A DNA stretch of 37,470 nucleotides. Source: Bacteroidales bacterium (GTDB taxonomy: Bacteria; Bacteroidota; Bacteroidia; Bacteroidales; F082). Positions 27,501-34,335 of this stretch are shown piece after piece (positions within the stretch are counted from its first letter, which is position 1; every line of letters starts with the position of its first letter). Location of the stretch: contig JAFGXS010000032.1 in NCBI GenBank assembly GCA_016936505.1, positions 1 through 37,470 of the forward strand, given 5' to 3'. A program made the translations under genes and the position numbers. A model generated the notes under the pieces. The model was given only the letters and a program-made list of their open reading frames with translations. It searched no databases and was not told the DNA's origin.

Positions 27501-29790
27501 TTGGCGTTGGAACTTTGGTAACGGGGACACGTCTATTTATCAAAGTGTGGCTTATAAATATCCTGCATCTGGCAATTATACCGTGACTTTAACAGTCGTT
27601 GATTTGAATGGATTTAGAAATTCAATTAAGCATAAAGTATTTGTTCCAGCTAATCCAAAAGCCGATTTCACATTTGGCAGGGCATGTTTGACAGATTCTG
27701 TTGAGTTCTACGATCGGTCGACGACAACTTCAGGATTAATGACTTCATACACCTGGGATTTCGGGGATAGAACTTCAACATCCAATCGGTCAACGGTTCA
27801 AAATCCAAACCATTTCTTCAATGGTGGAGCCGGTTCTTATCATGTAAAGTTATTTACTACTAATACTTTTGGTTGTTCAGATACTGTATATAAATATGTG
27901 AAGGTTCACGACAATCCAAAAGCTGGCTTTACATATACTCAGTTGAGCAATCCGATGACTAAAGTGGACTTTACAAATACTTCAGCTGAAAGCAATGAGA
28001 GAAGCCCGATTACTGTTTATTTGTGGACTTTCTATAATGGTGATGTATCTGATTCTGCAAATCCTTCTTATAATTTCCCCAATTATGGAGAAACGTATTC
28101 GGTGAAATTAACAGTTACTGATGCCAACCAATGTAGTAATACGATAACCAATGATGTTACTTTGTTACCGCCGTCTTTAGTTGACTTTACCATGAACCGT
28201 GTTTGTATGGGTAATACAACAGATTTCGAGGCATCGTTTACACCCCCGTCTGATACGATGACAGGATATTATTATATGTGGGATTTTGGTGATGGAAGTG
28301 TTCCGATATTTACATTTAACGATACCATTTCACATCATTTTGATGATCCGGGAGTTTACAACGTTACACTGACTGTTTTAGGCAACGGTGGTTTTGGAAC
28401 GACGGTTTCTCACTCGGCAGAAGTAGATTCTCTTCCTAAAGCTGATTTTACAGCTGTAACACCAAGCTGTGATCAGGCAACGAATTTTGAAGCCCCGACA
28501 TGGGGTGGGGGAAGGCCGATCAAAAGCTGGGATTGGAATTTTGGAGATACAGTGTCAGGCTCCGAAAATACTTCTACTTTCTGGCATCCTAGCCATCAAT
28601 ATATGCCGGCAGATAGCACGTATTATGTTTCGTTGAAGTTAACTAATGCTAACGGCTGTTCTGATTCTGTAACCAAGCCTGTTTTCAGAAGTTCATGTAC
28701 TAAAGCCTACTATATTGTGGCAAAAACTTTGTGTTCACATAATCCTGTTTATTTTAAAGACAGGACTTCAATGAACTCGTCGTTGGGTAAAATTAATCAA
28801 TGGGACTGGGCCTTTGGTGACGGAACTATAAAAACATATAACACGCCACAGGATTCGATATTACACATATATGGCTCTGCGGGAAGTTATCAGGTTAAAA
28901 TGACCATACATGCTACGATTAATAATTTGCCTGGCAGCAGTTCATACGACTCAATAGTTTCTGTCAATCAGTCGCCTGTAGCTAACTTTGGTTATGGTCC
29001 GAGTTGTAAAAATCAGGCTGTATATTTTATTGATTCAACCTGGACTTATAACTCAAGTCTGAGTCAGTGGGAATGGTCATTTAATGATCCTTCTTCGGTG
29101 AACAAACACTCCACTGCTCAAAATTCAGAACATTCGTTTAGCGCTGCCGGTTCATATCCTGTTCAGCTGGTGGTAACCGATAATAACAATTGCCGTGATA
29201 CGGTGACTAAAAATGTTGAGGTTCATGACCCGCCAATTGCATCATTTAAGATTAAAACAAACTATGATGATGTTTTGGGACAATTACAGTTTGAGAATAC
29301 CTCTGTTGGTGCAGAGAGCTATTTTTGGGAATTTGGAGATGGACATAGTTCTACTGGTGAAAGCCCGGTTTACTCATATAATTCCGGGGGTAAGTTTAGT
29401 GTTTTGCTTATCGCAACAAATGAATACCAGTGTTCGGATACTGCTACGAGAGGTTATGACCTTACTTCAGGGCTTTATGTGCCAAATTCTTTTGTACCGG
29501 GCTCAGATAATCCGAAATTAAGTAAATTTACGCCGGTTGGAACGCATTTGAAATTTTATAAGATTCAAATCTACAGCCCTTGGGGTGATTTGCTTTGGGA
29601 AAGCACTCAGTTGAACGCCGATGGTGATCCGGCTGATGGATGGGACGGAACTTATAAAGGGCAACCGATGCCGAGTGGTCATTATATATGGCGGATTAAG
29701 GCTGAATTTCAGGATAATACAATTTGGAAAGGTTCTGACAATGGCGATGGCAACAAAAAGAATTACGGAACGTTATTTTTGATAAGATAA
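21517..29790 (+). CDS. Giant secreted PKD super-repeat protein with T9SS type B C-terminal domain
   Basis: About 2757 residues: signal peptide (RRILLFILIFFTLGHTVFGQ), about thirty PKD domains, and a type B sorting domain from about residue 2650 (SGLYVPNSFVPG, SPWGDLLWES, GWDGTYKGQPMPSGHYIWR, final GTLFLIR). The middle, 22846-28167, is seven tandem copies of a three-PKD unit of 253-255 codons; the N-terminal PKDs and the last six or so PKDs match the first giant gene at 13727. It is probably exported by the type IX system and anchored or polymerised at the surface with help from the PorP/SprF protein encoded 19 bases downstream, as for SprB and SprF in Flavobacterium. A surface fibre or adhesin role is inferred. 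The frame is open throughout. Codon choice differs between copies although the protein sequence is nearly constant. Confidence 0.92.
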   Translation: MRRILLFILIFFTLGHTVFGQCGLNVDFNYSSGGCRIVNFTQATTTTSNYTPVKYEWSFGDGQTASGPTYSHYYATNVSGVNIPVKLVVTAQDPSGDICKDSINKLINISTIPQIYIASDPNSPTCLSDTTQFYGFSNTGISSWHWDFGDLSSSDLRNPLHQFADTGTFTITLYVTDSNGCSNSVTEPYQVVSPSIDFTLSTNPASVYDTLKFLGTSNENVVSWHWDFDDGGLANIQNPSYQYSSNGTYNVTLSVLTENLCSTTVTHQVSIETIPYSNFDFSGQCLGEPTTFTDESYSPSGIKKWVFKFGDGDSTVVLISDIHVTHPVVYHTYAGPGTYAASLTVYNAHGNSRTRTKNIAITAPPQVDFSYSKICSYDTTVFQDKTTSDTTLNSWKWIFSDGYYSSAQDTLHRFINPGTYPVKLVVQNIYGCGDSVTKNVTIDSLPNVSITMLKSKLCFGEPEQFSCTSQDTVSWHWDFGNGDTSAYQNPLPYTYDSSGTYIVKLRVTDSKSCVNSTSDTVVVMDNPTVDFSYSSQRCKTDSVSFVDKTTTPSGILTSFNWNFGDTTSTANQSTAQNPSHFFSGGAGSYKVQLLATNSYGCSDSTYKYVKIFDTPKPGFTYVQSNNPMTLAAFTDTTKQGVNHAPISTYLWTFYQNDTSHLQYPTYDFPAYDSCYPVRLTVTDTNGCSNTDTAVVCLIPPPAVDFTISNDSICLGENITFSGIASNIASWQWNFGNGDTSLYQSQTYKYTASGIYTVTLSVTDVNGYSNSVTHKVYIWVNPNVDFSYGPGTCKTDTISFQDKSTTSSGGLSSFSWNFGDPSSVINLSTQQNPLHFFSGGAGSYKVKLIATNTFGCSDSSYKYVKVYDTPKPGFTYVQSNNPMTVAAFTDTSKQGVNRAPISSYLWTFYQNDTSHLQNPTYDFPAYDSCYPVRLTVTDTNGCINTDTVDVCLVPPPAVGFSMSNDSICLGENITFSGQATNIASWHWNFGNGDTSVYQNQTYKYTKSGIYTVELRVIDVNGFSNSVKHKVYVFDNPVADFTYGKSCQTDTVAFLDKTTSSSGGLTSFHWNFGDTTSTDNISTLQNPKHYFNKGSGSYKVSLLLTNTYGCSDSTYKNVKIYDSPVSGFSYHQLTSPMTRVDFTDTSAQSRDQSPIISYHWNIYNGDVSDSANPSYTFPNYGQCYPVTLTVTDTNGCDNADTVDVCLVSPPTVDFTMSNDSICLGEKITFSGQATNIASWYWNFGNGDTSVYQNQTYQYPATGTYTITLRVTDVNGYSNLMLHKVFVSGNPKADFTYGRACQTDSVYFSDKTVTPTGIITSMGWNFDDSTSTMNQSSQQNPSHFFTGGAGSYHVRLYATNTFGCSDTIYKYVKVHDNPKAGFVFDQQCTPRTLVNFADTSQESRDRSPINGYLWHFYNGDVSDSANPSYNFPADNQCYPVTLTVTDTNGCSNTDTVDVCLLPPPAVDFTMSNDSICLGEQITFSGQATNIAKWHWDFGNGDTSIYQNQTYQYPVPGTYTVKLTITSLKGCTNSIIHKVFVSGNPTADFTYGSACQSDSVHFSDRTVNSSGMIISLGWEFGDAASGANQSNLQNPAHYFSNGAGSYHVKLYAVNTFGCSDTVYKYVKVHDNPKAGFTYTQQVNPMTTVSFTDTSQLSRERSPIEKHLWSFYNGDVSDSANPSFNFPSYGQSYPVSLMVTDTNGCSNTDTIDVDLLPPPPVDFSMSADSICLGEKITFVGQASNITKWHWDFGNGDTSIYQSQVYQYKEVGTYTITLSVTDVNGFSNSVKRKVFVSANPKADFIYGKACQADSVYFSDRTINASGLITSMNWNFDDPSSVSNQSTQQNPSHYFTSGAGSYHVKLYVTNAYGCSDTTYKYVKVHDSPKAGFTFTQQANPMTTVSFADTSEESRDRSPINSYLWHFYNGDVSSSQNPDYNFPSYGQCYPVSLTVTDTNGCDNTDTVDVCLLSPPPVDFTMSDDSICLGEKITFTGQASNIASWRWNFGNGDTSIYQSVAYKYPASGNYTVTLTVVDLNGFRNSIKHKVFVPANPKADFTFGRACLTDSVEFYDRSTTTSGLMTSYTWDFGDRTSTSNRSTVQNPNHFFNGGAGSYHVKLFTTNTFGCSDTVYKYVKVHDNPKAGFTYTQLSNPMTKVDFTNTSAESNERSPITVYLWTFYNGDVSDSANPSYNFPNYGETYSVKLTVTDANQCSNTITNDVTLLPPSLVDFTMNRVCMGNTTDFEASFTPPSDTMTGYYYMWDFGDGSVPIFTFNDTISHHFDDPGVYNVTLTVLGNGGFGTTVSHSAEVDSLPKADFTAVTPSCDQATNFEAPTWGGGRPIKSWDWNFGDTVSGSENTSTFWHPSHQYMPADSTYYVSLKLTNANGCSDSVTKPVFRSSCTKAYYIVAKTLCSHNPVYFKDRTSMNSSLGKINQWDWAFGDGTIKTYNTPQDSILHIYGSAGSYQVKMTIHATINNLPGSSSYDSIVSVNQSPVANFGYGPSCKNQAVYFIDSTWTYNSSLSQWEWSFNDPSSVNKHSTAQNSEHSFSAAGSYPVQLVVTDNNNCRDTVTKNVEVHDPPIASFKIKTNYDDVLGQLQFENTSVGAESYFWEFGDGHSSTGESPVYSYNSGGKFSVLLIATNEYQCSDTATRGYDLTSGLYVPNSFVPGSDNPKLSKFTPVGTHLKFYKIQIYSPWGDLLWESTQLNADGDPADGWDGTYKGQPMPSGHYIWRIKAEFQDNTIWKGSDNGDGNKKNYGTLFLIR
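22846..28167 (+). repeat. Seven tandem three-PKD super-repeats of about 759 bp
   Basis: Units start at 22846, 23611, 24373, 25132, 25891, 26650 and 27409 and end at 28167. Lengths are 765, 762 and then five times exactly 759 bp. Each unit holds three PKD domains: one with SICLGE (LCFGE in the first unit), one with a Cys-containing TDS-like motif and GAGSY, and one with SPI...FYNGDVS or FYQNDTS. The copies share protein sequence closely but have many synonymous differences, so they are real copies and not an assembly error. Confidence 0.93.
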
Positions 29791-29809
29791 GAAATTAATA
29801 TCTTGGGCT

Positions 29810-30886
29810 ATGATTAGAGATTTTACCAAAAAAACTATAGGAAAGTGGTTTGTGCTGGGTGTATTAATGCTTAATATGTCCGTTTTGCAGGCTCAGGATG
29901 TGGATTTCTCACAGTTTTTTACGAACCCGACTTATTTTAATCCCGCTTATGTAGGTTTAAGTGTGGGAATGAAAGTCCGGTTTAACTACTTAAAGCAGTG
30001 GACGGGTTTATCAGGAAATTATCATGCTTTTAATTTTAGTGCTGACGTTGCAGATAGAAATATTCCCGGTGCCGGAGGTTTAGGTATTATTGCAACTTCT
30101 GATCAACAAGGATTTGGAACGCTAAAGACTTCAACTATTGGCGTAATTCCGGCTGTACGGATTCCGATAAATGATTATTCTGTTTTTCAAATGGGAGCAT
30201 TGGTATCATTGGTTTCTCGCCAGATAGACTATAGTAATCTTGTTTTTGCTGATCAATTGGATCCCAGACTGGGGAATATTGGTGCCAGTAGTTTTCCAAA
30301 TCCAGGAGCTGCACCGATTGTTTTTCCTGACTTCTCTTTGGGAGGTATATATCAGTTTCAGTTTAATAATGTAACAGGAACGATTGGGTTTGCTGCTCAT
30401 CACATTACTCAGCCTGATCAGTCGTTTCTTGAGAATATTGCTCCTTTGCCAAGAAAGTACGTCGCTCATATGGATTTTATTTTCGATTTTCAAAAACACA
30501 GAGGCTTTTATGCAAGGGCAAGAGGTTTTAAACTGAACCCGGGAATACTGTATCAAACACAGGCAGGAATGCGTTTGCTTGCTGTAGGTTCAAACGCCTA
30601 TGTGCAGAATGTGTATGCCGGATTGTGGTATCAAAGCGAAGTATTTAACTCCAACAGTATTTCTAATTTGGTATGGATGGCCGGTTTAAATATGCCTTTC
30701 AACAATGAAAACAGGATGAAGGTGATTTATTCTTTTATTATGAACCTTTCGGGAAACATTAGTCTTCCGGGCCCTTCTCATCAGATTAGCCTGATTTTGG
30801 AACTCGATAATTTCTCCTTGATTAATCCATATCGTATGAACAGACAGTCTAAGTATAGGGGTACTGTGGAATGTTCACCGTTTTAA
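29810..30886 (+). CDS. PorP/SprF family type IX secretion outer-membrane protein
   Basis: A 358-residue protein with a signal peptide ending VLQAQ and the family's opening motif DVDFSQFFTNPTYFNPAYVGL. The remainder is alternating beta strands, consistent with an outer-membrane barrel. PorP/SprF proteins accompany giant type B T9SS substrates and are needed for their export or surface attachment (SprF for SprB in Flavobacterium johnsoniae). It begins 19 bases after the second giant PKD gene and is very likely its dedicated partner in one operon; the first giant gene has no such neighbour and may share it. A shared bidirectional terminator follows. Confidence 0.92.
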   Translation: MIRDFTKKTIGKWFVLGVLMLNMSVLQAQDVDFSQFFTNPTYFNPAYVGLSVGMKVRFNYLKQWTGLSGNYHAFNFSADVADRNIPGAGGLGIIATSDQQGFGTLKTSTIGVIPAVRIPINDYSVFQMGALVSLVSRQIDYSNLVFADQLDPRLGNIGASSFPNPGAAPIVFPDFSLGGIYQFQFNNVTGTIGFAAHHITQPDQSFLENIAPLPRKYVAHMDFIFDFQKHRGFYARARGFKLNPGILYQTQAGMRLLAVGSNAYVQNVYAGLWYQSEVFNSNSISNLVWMAGLNMPFNNENRMKVIYSFIMNLSGNISLPGPSHQISLILELDNFSLINPYRMNRQSKYRGTVECSPF

Positions 30887-30900
30887 ATGATTGAAATAAA

Positions 30901-30928
30901 AAAAGCCGGAAATCTTTCGGCTTTTTTT
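30901..30928. terminator. Bidirectional terminator between porP/sprF and tRNA-Val
   Basis: AAAAGCCG and CGGCTTTT form a stem around a 9-base loop, with an A run on the left and a T run on the right, so it can end the porP/sprF transcript on the plus strand and the tRNA-Val transcript on the minus strand. Confidence 0.85.
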
Positions 30929-30929
30929 G

Positions 30930-31004
30930 TGGGGCGTACTGGAATCGAACCAGTGACCTCTTGCCTGTCAAGCAAGCGCTCTAAACCAACTGAGCTAACG
31001 TCCC
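30930..31004 (-). tRNA. tRNA-Val (GAC)
   Basis: A 75-base cloverleaf on the reverse strand. D stem GCTC/GAGC; anticodon stem CTTGC/GCAAG with loop TTGACAG, so the anticodon is GAC; T arm ACTGG, TTCGATT, CCAGT. The acceptor stem GGGACGT/ACGCCCC has an A4-C69 mismatch; otherwise it pairs. CCA is not encoded. Confidence 0.93.
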
Positions 31005-31019
31005 TTGTTTTCAAGGTTG

Positions 31020-31027
31020 CAAAAATA
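31020..31027 (-). promoter_or_regulatory. Candidate -7 box for tRNA-Val
   Basis: The reverse strand reads TATTTTTG, 15 bases before the tRNA 5' end, which fits TAnnTTTG. The only upstream TTG is too close (14 bases) to be a standard -33 box. Confidence 0.5.
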
Positions 31028-31069
31028 GAAAAATTGTGATTCAATATTTAATTTATGAATAGTAACTCT

Positions 31070-31525
31070 TTAGTGTAGGTGATTCATCATTAACAAAGTG
31101 ATTAATACTCCTAAAATGGCACCCGCTAATACTTCAATGTGTTTATGGCCCAGTAATTCTTTTAACTCTTCCTGAAAATAGGCTTCATTTGAGTGATTGG
31201 TCAACCAGGTTCCCATGCGGTTCACAACACCGGCCTGTTTACCTGCAGCACGTCTTATCCCAACTGCATCATGCATTACAATAACAGCCAATACAATACT
31301 GACTGCAAACAATCCTGATGAAATGCCATAAACAATTCCTACAGCGGTTGTCAACGAGGCCACTGTTGAAGAGTGCGAACTGGGCATCCCCCCGGTTTCC
31401 CAGAAGCGTTGTAAGTATAACTTTTTGTCAGTTATTAAACCATGAATAACTTTTAAAAATTGGGCAACAAACCATGCGACTGCTACTACGTCCAGAATAT
31501 TATTGCCAAGTATGCTTTTTCCCAT
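31070..31525 (-). CDS. Divergent PAP2 family membrane protein (DUF212)
   Basis: A 151-residue integral membrane protein with about four hydrophobic segments. It contains GGMPSSHSS (45-53) and HDAVGIRRAAGKQA (85-98), the conserved parts of the divergent PAP2/DUF212 family, which correspond to the SGH and H-D elements of PAP2 acid phosphatases. Plant and bacterial members are little characterised; lipid phosphate hydrolysis is assumed and not proven. It stands alone on the reverse strand between tRNA-Val and dipeptidyl peptidase IV. Confidence 0.88.
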   Translation of the reverse strand: MGKSILGNNILDVVAVAWFVAQFLKVIHGLITDKKLYLQRFWETGGMPSSHSSTVASLTTAVGIVYGISSGLFAVSIVLAVIVMHDAVGIRRAAGKQAGVVNRMGTWLTNHSNEAYFQEELKELLGHKHIEVLAGAILGVLITLLMMNHLH

Positions 31526-31600
31526 TATGCTGTTTATAGTTTAAAAAGTAGATGGTTTTAAATAAAAACGGATTAAAAAACATTAGAATAAACAAATGTT

Positions 31601-31608
31601 TACCTTTG
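31601..31608 (+). promoter_or_regulatory. Candidate -7 box for dipeptidyl peptidase IV
   Basis: TACCTTTG matches TAnnTTTG and lies about 100 bases before the ATG at 31708. No TTTG is seen at -33. Confidence 0.4.
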
Positions 31609-31707
31609 GTGCCCGTATTGCATTATTAGAAGCAATAATTAATTATTATCCGTTCATTTATACCATATAAATGTTCGGTGAAAATAAAATTAATAAATCA
31701 TAATCAA

Positions 31708-33921
31708 ATGAAGAAATCTTTAATTTTTATGATCAGTTTTGTGCTGACATTGCAGTTTGCATTTGGCCAAAACCCAAAAAAACAAATTACACTGAACGAC
31801 CTTTGGGCTTATTACACCTTTTCACCAAAGATGGTGTATGGAGTTTTTTCATTAAATAATGGAAAACAATATACACGAATCGTTAACAATAATATTGTGG
31901 TGTATGACTACAAAACCGGTGACTCTGTCAGAACTCTGGTTTATGGTAAGGATTTGGTTCCTGAAGGGAAAACAGAACCGATAAAGTTTTACTCATTTTC
32001 GGTAAATAAAGAAGAAAACAAATTTATCTTTCCGACAGAGGTAGAACATATTTACAGGCATTCCCGCAGATCGTACGATTACATTTGGGATGCTCAAACC
32101 AAAGAACTTACCCCTCTTTCCGATAAAGGGAAACAAAGACTGGCTGATTTTTCTCCTGATGGGAGTAAAGTTGCTTTTGTACGTGAAAACAATATTTATT
32201 TGAAAGATCTGAACTCAGGTAAAGAAACCGAGATTACCAATGATGGAAAAATTAATGCTATTATAAATGGTACCTGCGACTGGGTTTATGAGGAAGAGTT
32301 TTCATTTACAAAAGCTTTCTTTTGGTCGCCCGATGGAAGTAAAATAGCGTTCTATAAATTTAATGAAACTAATGTAAAGCAATACACGCTTCCATTTTAT
32401 GGTACTTTGTATCCAGAAGAATACACGTATAAATATCCGGTAGCCGGTGAAGCTAATTCTATTGTTCAGATTTATGTTTATGATTTGAAGACCGGAAAAA
32501 CAACCAAAATGGATGTTGGTTCTAATACCGATCAGTATATTCCGCGTGTGAAGTGGACCCTAAACAGTAATTTTTTAGCAATAGAAAGATTGAATCGCTT
32601 ACAAAATCATTTGGAAGTTTTGCTTGCCGATGCAAATTCAGGTAATTCTCATGTGGTGTATAACGAAACCAATAAATATTACATTGATATTACAGATGAT
32701 CTTACTTTTCTTCCGGATGGAAAGCAGTTTATTATGACTTCAGAGAAAAATGGGTACAATGCCATTTATTTATGCGGTATGGATGGAAAGTCGGAGAAAC
32801 AGCTTACAACAGGAGACTGGGATGTGACACAGGTTTATGGTTATAATCCTAAGAGAAAGCTGGTTTATTTTCAGGCTGCTGAATCTTCACCAATGAACCG
32901 GGAAATTTATGCTGTAAATCTAAAGGGAAAACTGACAAAAATTTCTCATAAGTCAGGAACCAATGAGGCGATGTTCAGCAAAACTTTCGATTATTACATC
33001 AATACATGGAGCGATGCCAATACACCTCCTTATATTACGGTTGATAATTATAAAGGCAAGACTGTCCGTGTTTTACAATCAAATCAGAAGCTGATTGATA
33101 AGATGAACGGTTTTGATCTGAGCCGGAAAGAGTTCTTTAAACTGAGTTCACCTGAATTTAAATTACCCAATGGCAAACAGGTAGATTTGAATGCATGGAT
33201 TATTAAACCCCCGCATTTTGATCCTAATAAAAAATATCCTGTGCTGATGTATGTTTACGGGGGTCCGGGTGCTCAAACTGTGAATAATGCATGGGAAGGA
33301 AACAACTATTTCTGGTTTGAGATGTTGGCACAAAAAGGAATTGTGGTTATTTCTGTTGACAATCGTGGTACCGGTGCACGCAGTGAGTTGTTTAAAAAGA
33401 TGACTTATTTGCAACTGGGACATTATGAAATTGCCGATCAGATTGAGTCTGCAAAATTGATTGGTAATTATCCGTATGTAGATAAAAGCAGGATTGGTAT
33501 TTTTGGATGGAGTTATGGCGGATTCATGACTTCTTTGGCAATTACCAAGGGTGCAGATGTGTTCAGTTCAGCAATTTCTGTGGCTCCGGTAACCAGTTGG
33601 AGATATTATGACAATATTTACACTGAGCGTTACATGCGTACACCGAAGGAAAATCCTGAAGGTTATAAGGTAAACTCTCCATTGCCCTACGTAAATGAAA
33701 TGAAAGGACATCTTTTGTTGGTATTTGGTACCGCTGACGATAATGTTCATCCGCAAAATTCAATGGAGCTGATTACTGATCTGCACAATGCCAATAAGCA
33801 ATTTGAGCTCATGATTTATCCCAATAAGAACCATAGTATTTATGGTGGTAATACGCGTTTGAATTTGTATAACCGTATGACCAATTTCTTAACACGTTAC
33901 TTAAGGCCGGGTTCAAATTGA
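31708..33921 (+). CDS. Dipeptidyl peptidase IV (S9B prolyl oligopeptidase family)
   Basis: A 737-residue exported serine peptidase that removes X-Pro or X-Ala dipeptides from peptide N-termini. A signal peptide (KKSLIFMISFVLTLQFAFGQ) is followed by a beta-propeller domain and a C-terminal alpha/beta hydrolase domain (from about residue 475). The substrate N-terminus-binding double Glu is E195-E196 in DWVYEEEFS, diagnostic of DPP IV. The triad is S602 in GWSYGG, D677 in TADDNVH and H709 in NKNHS. The ATG at 31708 is used because the signal peptide begins there; an in-frame GTG at 31678 would add ten polar residues in front. It probably works in periplasmic peptide use, as in Porphyromonas. It appears to be a single-gene unit. 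Confidence 0.95.
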   Translation: MKKSLIFMISFVLTLQFAFGQNPKKQITLNDLWAYYTFSPKMVYGVFSLNNGKQYTRIVNNNIVVYDYKTGDSVRTLVYGKDLVPEGKTEPIKFYSFSVNKEENKFIFPTEVEHIYRHSRRSYDYIWDAQTKELTPLSDKGKQRLADFSPDGSKVAFVRENNIYLKDLNSGKETEITNDGKINAIINGTCDWVYEEEFSFTKAFFWSPDGSKIAFYKFNETNVKQYTLPFYGTLYPEEYTYKYPVAGEANSIVQIYVYDLKTGKTTKMDVGSNTDQYIPRVKWTLNSNFLAIERLNRLQNHLEVLLADANSGNSHVVYNETNKYYIDITDDLTFLPDGKQFIMTSEKNGYNAIYLCGMDGKSEKQLTTGDWDVTQVYGYNPKRKLVYFQAAESSPMNREIYAVNLKGKLTKISHKSGTNEAMFSKTFDYYINTWSDANTPPYITVDNYKGKTVRVLQSNQKLIDKMNGFDLSRKEFFKLSSPEFKLPNGKQVDLNAWIIKPPHFDPNKKYPVLMYVYGGPGAQTVNNAWEGNNYFWFEMLAQKGIVVISVDNRGTGARSELFKKMTYLQLGHYEIADQIESAKLIGNYPYVDKSRIGIFGWSYGGFMTSLAITKGADVFSSAISVAPVTSWRYYDNIYTERYMRTPKENPEGYKVNSPLPYVNEMKGHLLLVFGTADDNVHPQNSMELITDLHNANKQFELMIYPNKNHSIYGGNTRLNLYNRMTNFLTRYLRPGSN

Positions 33922-33965
33922 CATTATTATAATGTGGTGAAAGAATATCGGTGATGTAAAATTTA

Positions 33966-33997
33966 TTTGCACAGTATAGAAAATGTGTCTAATTTTG
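33966..33997 (+). promoter_or_regulatory. Promoter of rpsU
   Basis: A full Bacteroidota promoter: TTTG at 33966-33969, 20 bases of spacer, and TAATTTTG at 33990-33997. Start is expected near 34003, giving a leader of about 45 bases. Confidence 0.75.
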
Positions 33998-34049
33998 CCG
34001 CCCGATAATCATTCTCAATTATTAATTAACAAGAAAGAAGGTATTTACA

Positions 34050-34244
34050 ATGATTATTATTCCTGTAAAAGAAGGTGAAAACATTGACAGAGCGCTGAAA
34101 CGTTTCAAACGTAAGTTTGAAAAAACCGGAACTATGCGTGCATTGCGTGACGGACAGCGTTATGTAAAACCTTCCGTAAAAAAGAGACAGGAAAAGCTGA
34201 AAGCAATTTATGTGCAGCAGCTTCGCCAGGCCGAACAAGGCTAA
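34050..34244 (+). CDS. rpsU: Small ribosomal subunit protein bS21
   Basis: A 64-residue basic protein, starting MIIIPVKEGENIDRALKRFK and with the KxxF-KTGTMRALRDGQRY segment typical of bS21. It binds the 30S platform. In Bacteroidia it takes part in sequestering the anti-Shine-Dalgarno end of 16S rRNA; I recall that Tyr54 is a contact residue, and Y54 is present here. The leader has a near-Shine-Dalgarno AAAGAAGG 9 bases before the ATG. It has its own promoter and its own terminator and is followed by xerC. Confidence 0.96.
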   Translation: MIIIPVKEGENIDRALKRFKRKFEKTGTMRALRDGQRYVKPSVKKRQEKLKAIYVQQLRQAEQG

Positions 34245-34274
34245 TTAATCTTTTTTAAGGAAAAATCAAAGCGA

Positions 34275-34330
34275 AAAACTTTGAATCAGATAAAAGAAAT
34301 CTTATCTTTGATTCAAAGTTTTTTCTTTTT
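34275..34330 (+). terminator. Terminator of rpsU, interleaved with the xerC promoter
   Basis: A 14-bp perfect stem, AAAACTTTGAATCA (34275-34288) and its complement (34309-34322), is followed by a T-rich tract to 34330. The 20-base loop may add inner pairs. Confidence 0.85.
34280..34310 (+). promoter_or_regulatory. Promoter of xerC-hpf inside the rpsU terminator
   Basis: TTTG at 34280-34283 lies in the left arm of the terminator; TATCTTTG at 34303-34310 ends in the right arm; the spacer is 19 bases. Expected start is near 34316, so the xerC transcript lacks the left arm and cannot form the hairpin. Confidence 0.75.
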
Positions 34331-34335
34331 CCGAC

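Noticed and set aside
22846..28167. Super-repeat array as an assembly artefact
   Set aside because: Copies differ at many synonymous and some amino-acid positions, so they are distinct sequences.
30930..31004. tRNA-Asp reading of the reverse-strand tRNA (GTC)
   Set aside because: On the coding strand the loop is TTGACAG, so the anticodon is GAC (Val); GTC appears only when reading the plus strand.
31678..31707. GTG start for dipeptidyl peptidase IV
   Set aside because: It would put ten polar residues before a normal signal peptide; the ATG at 31708 fits better.
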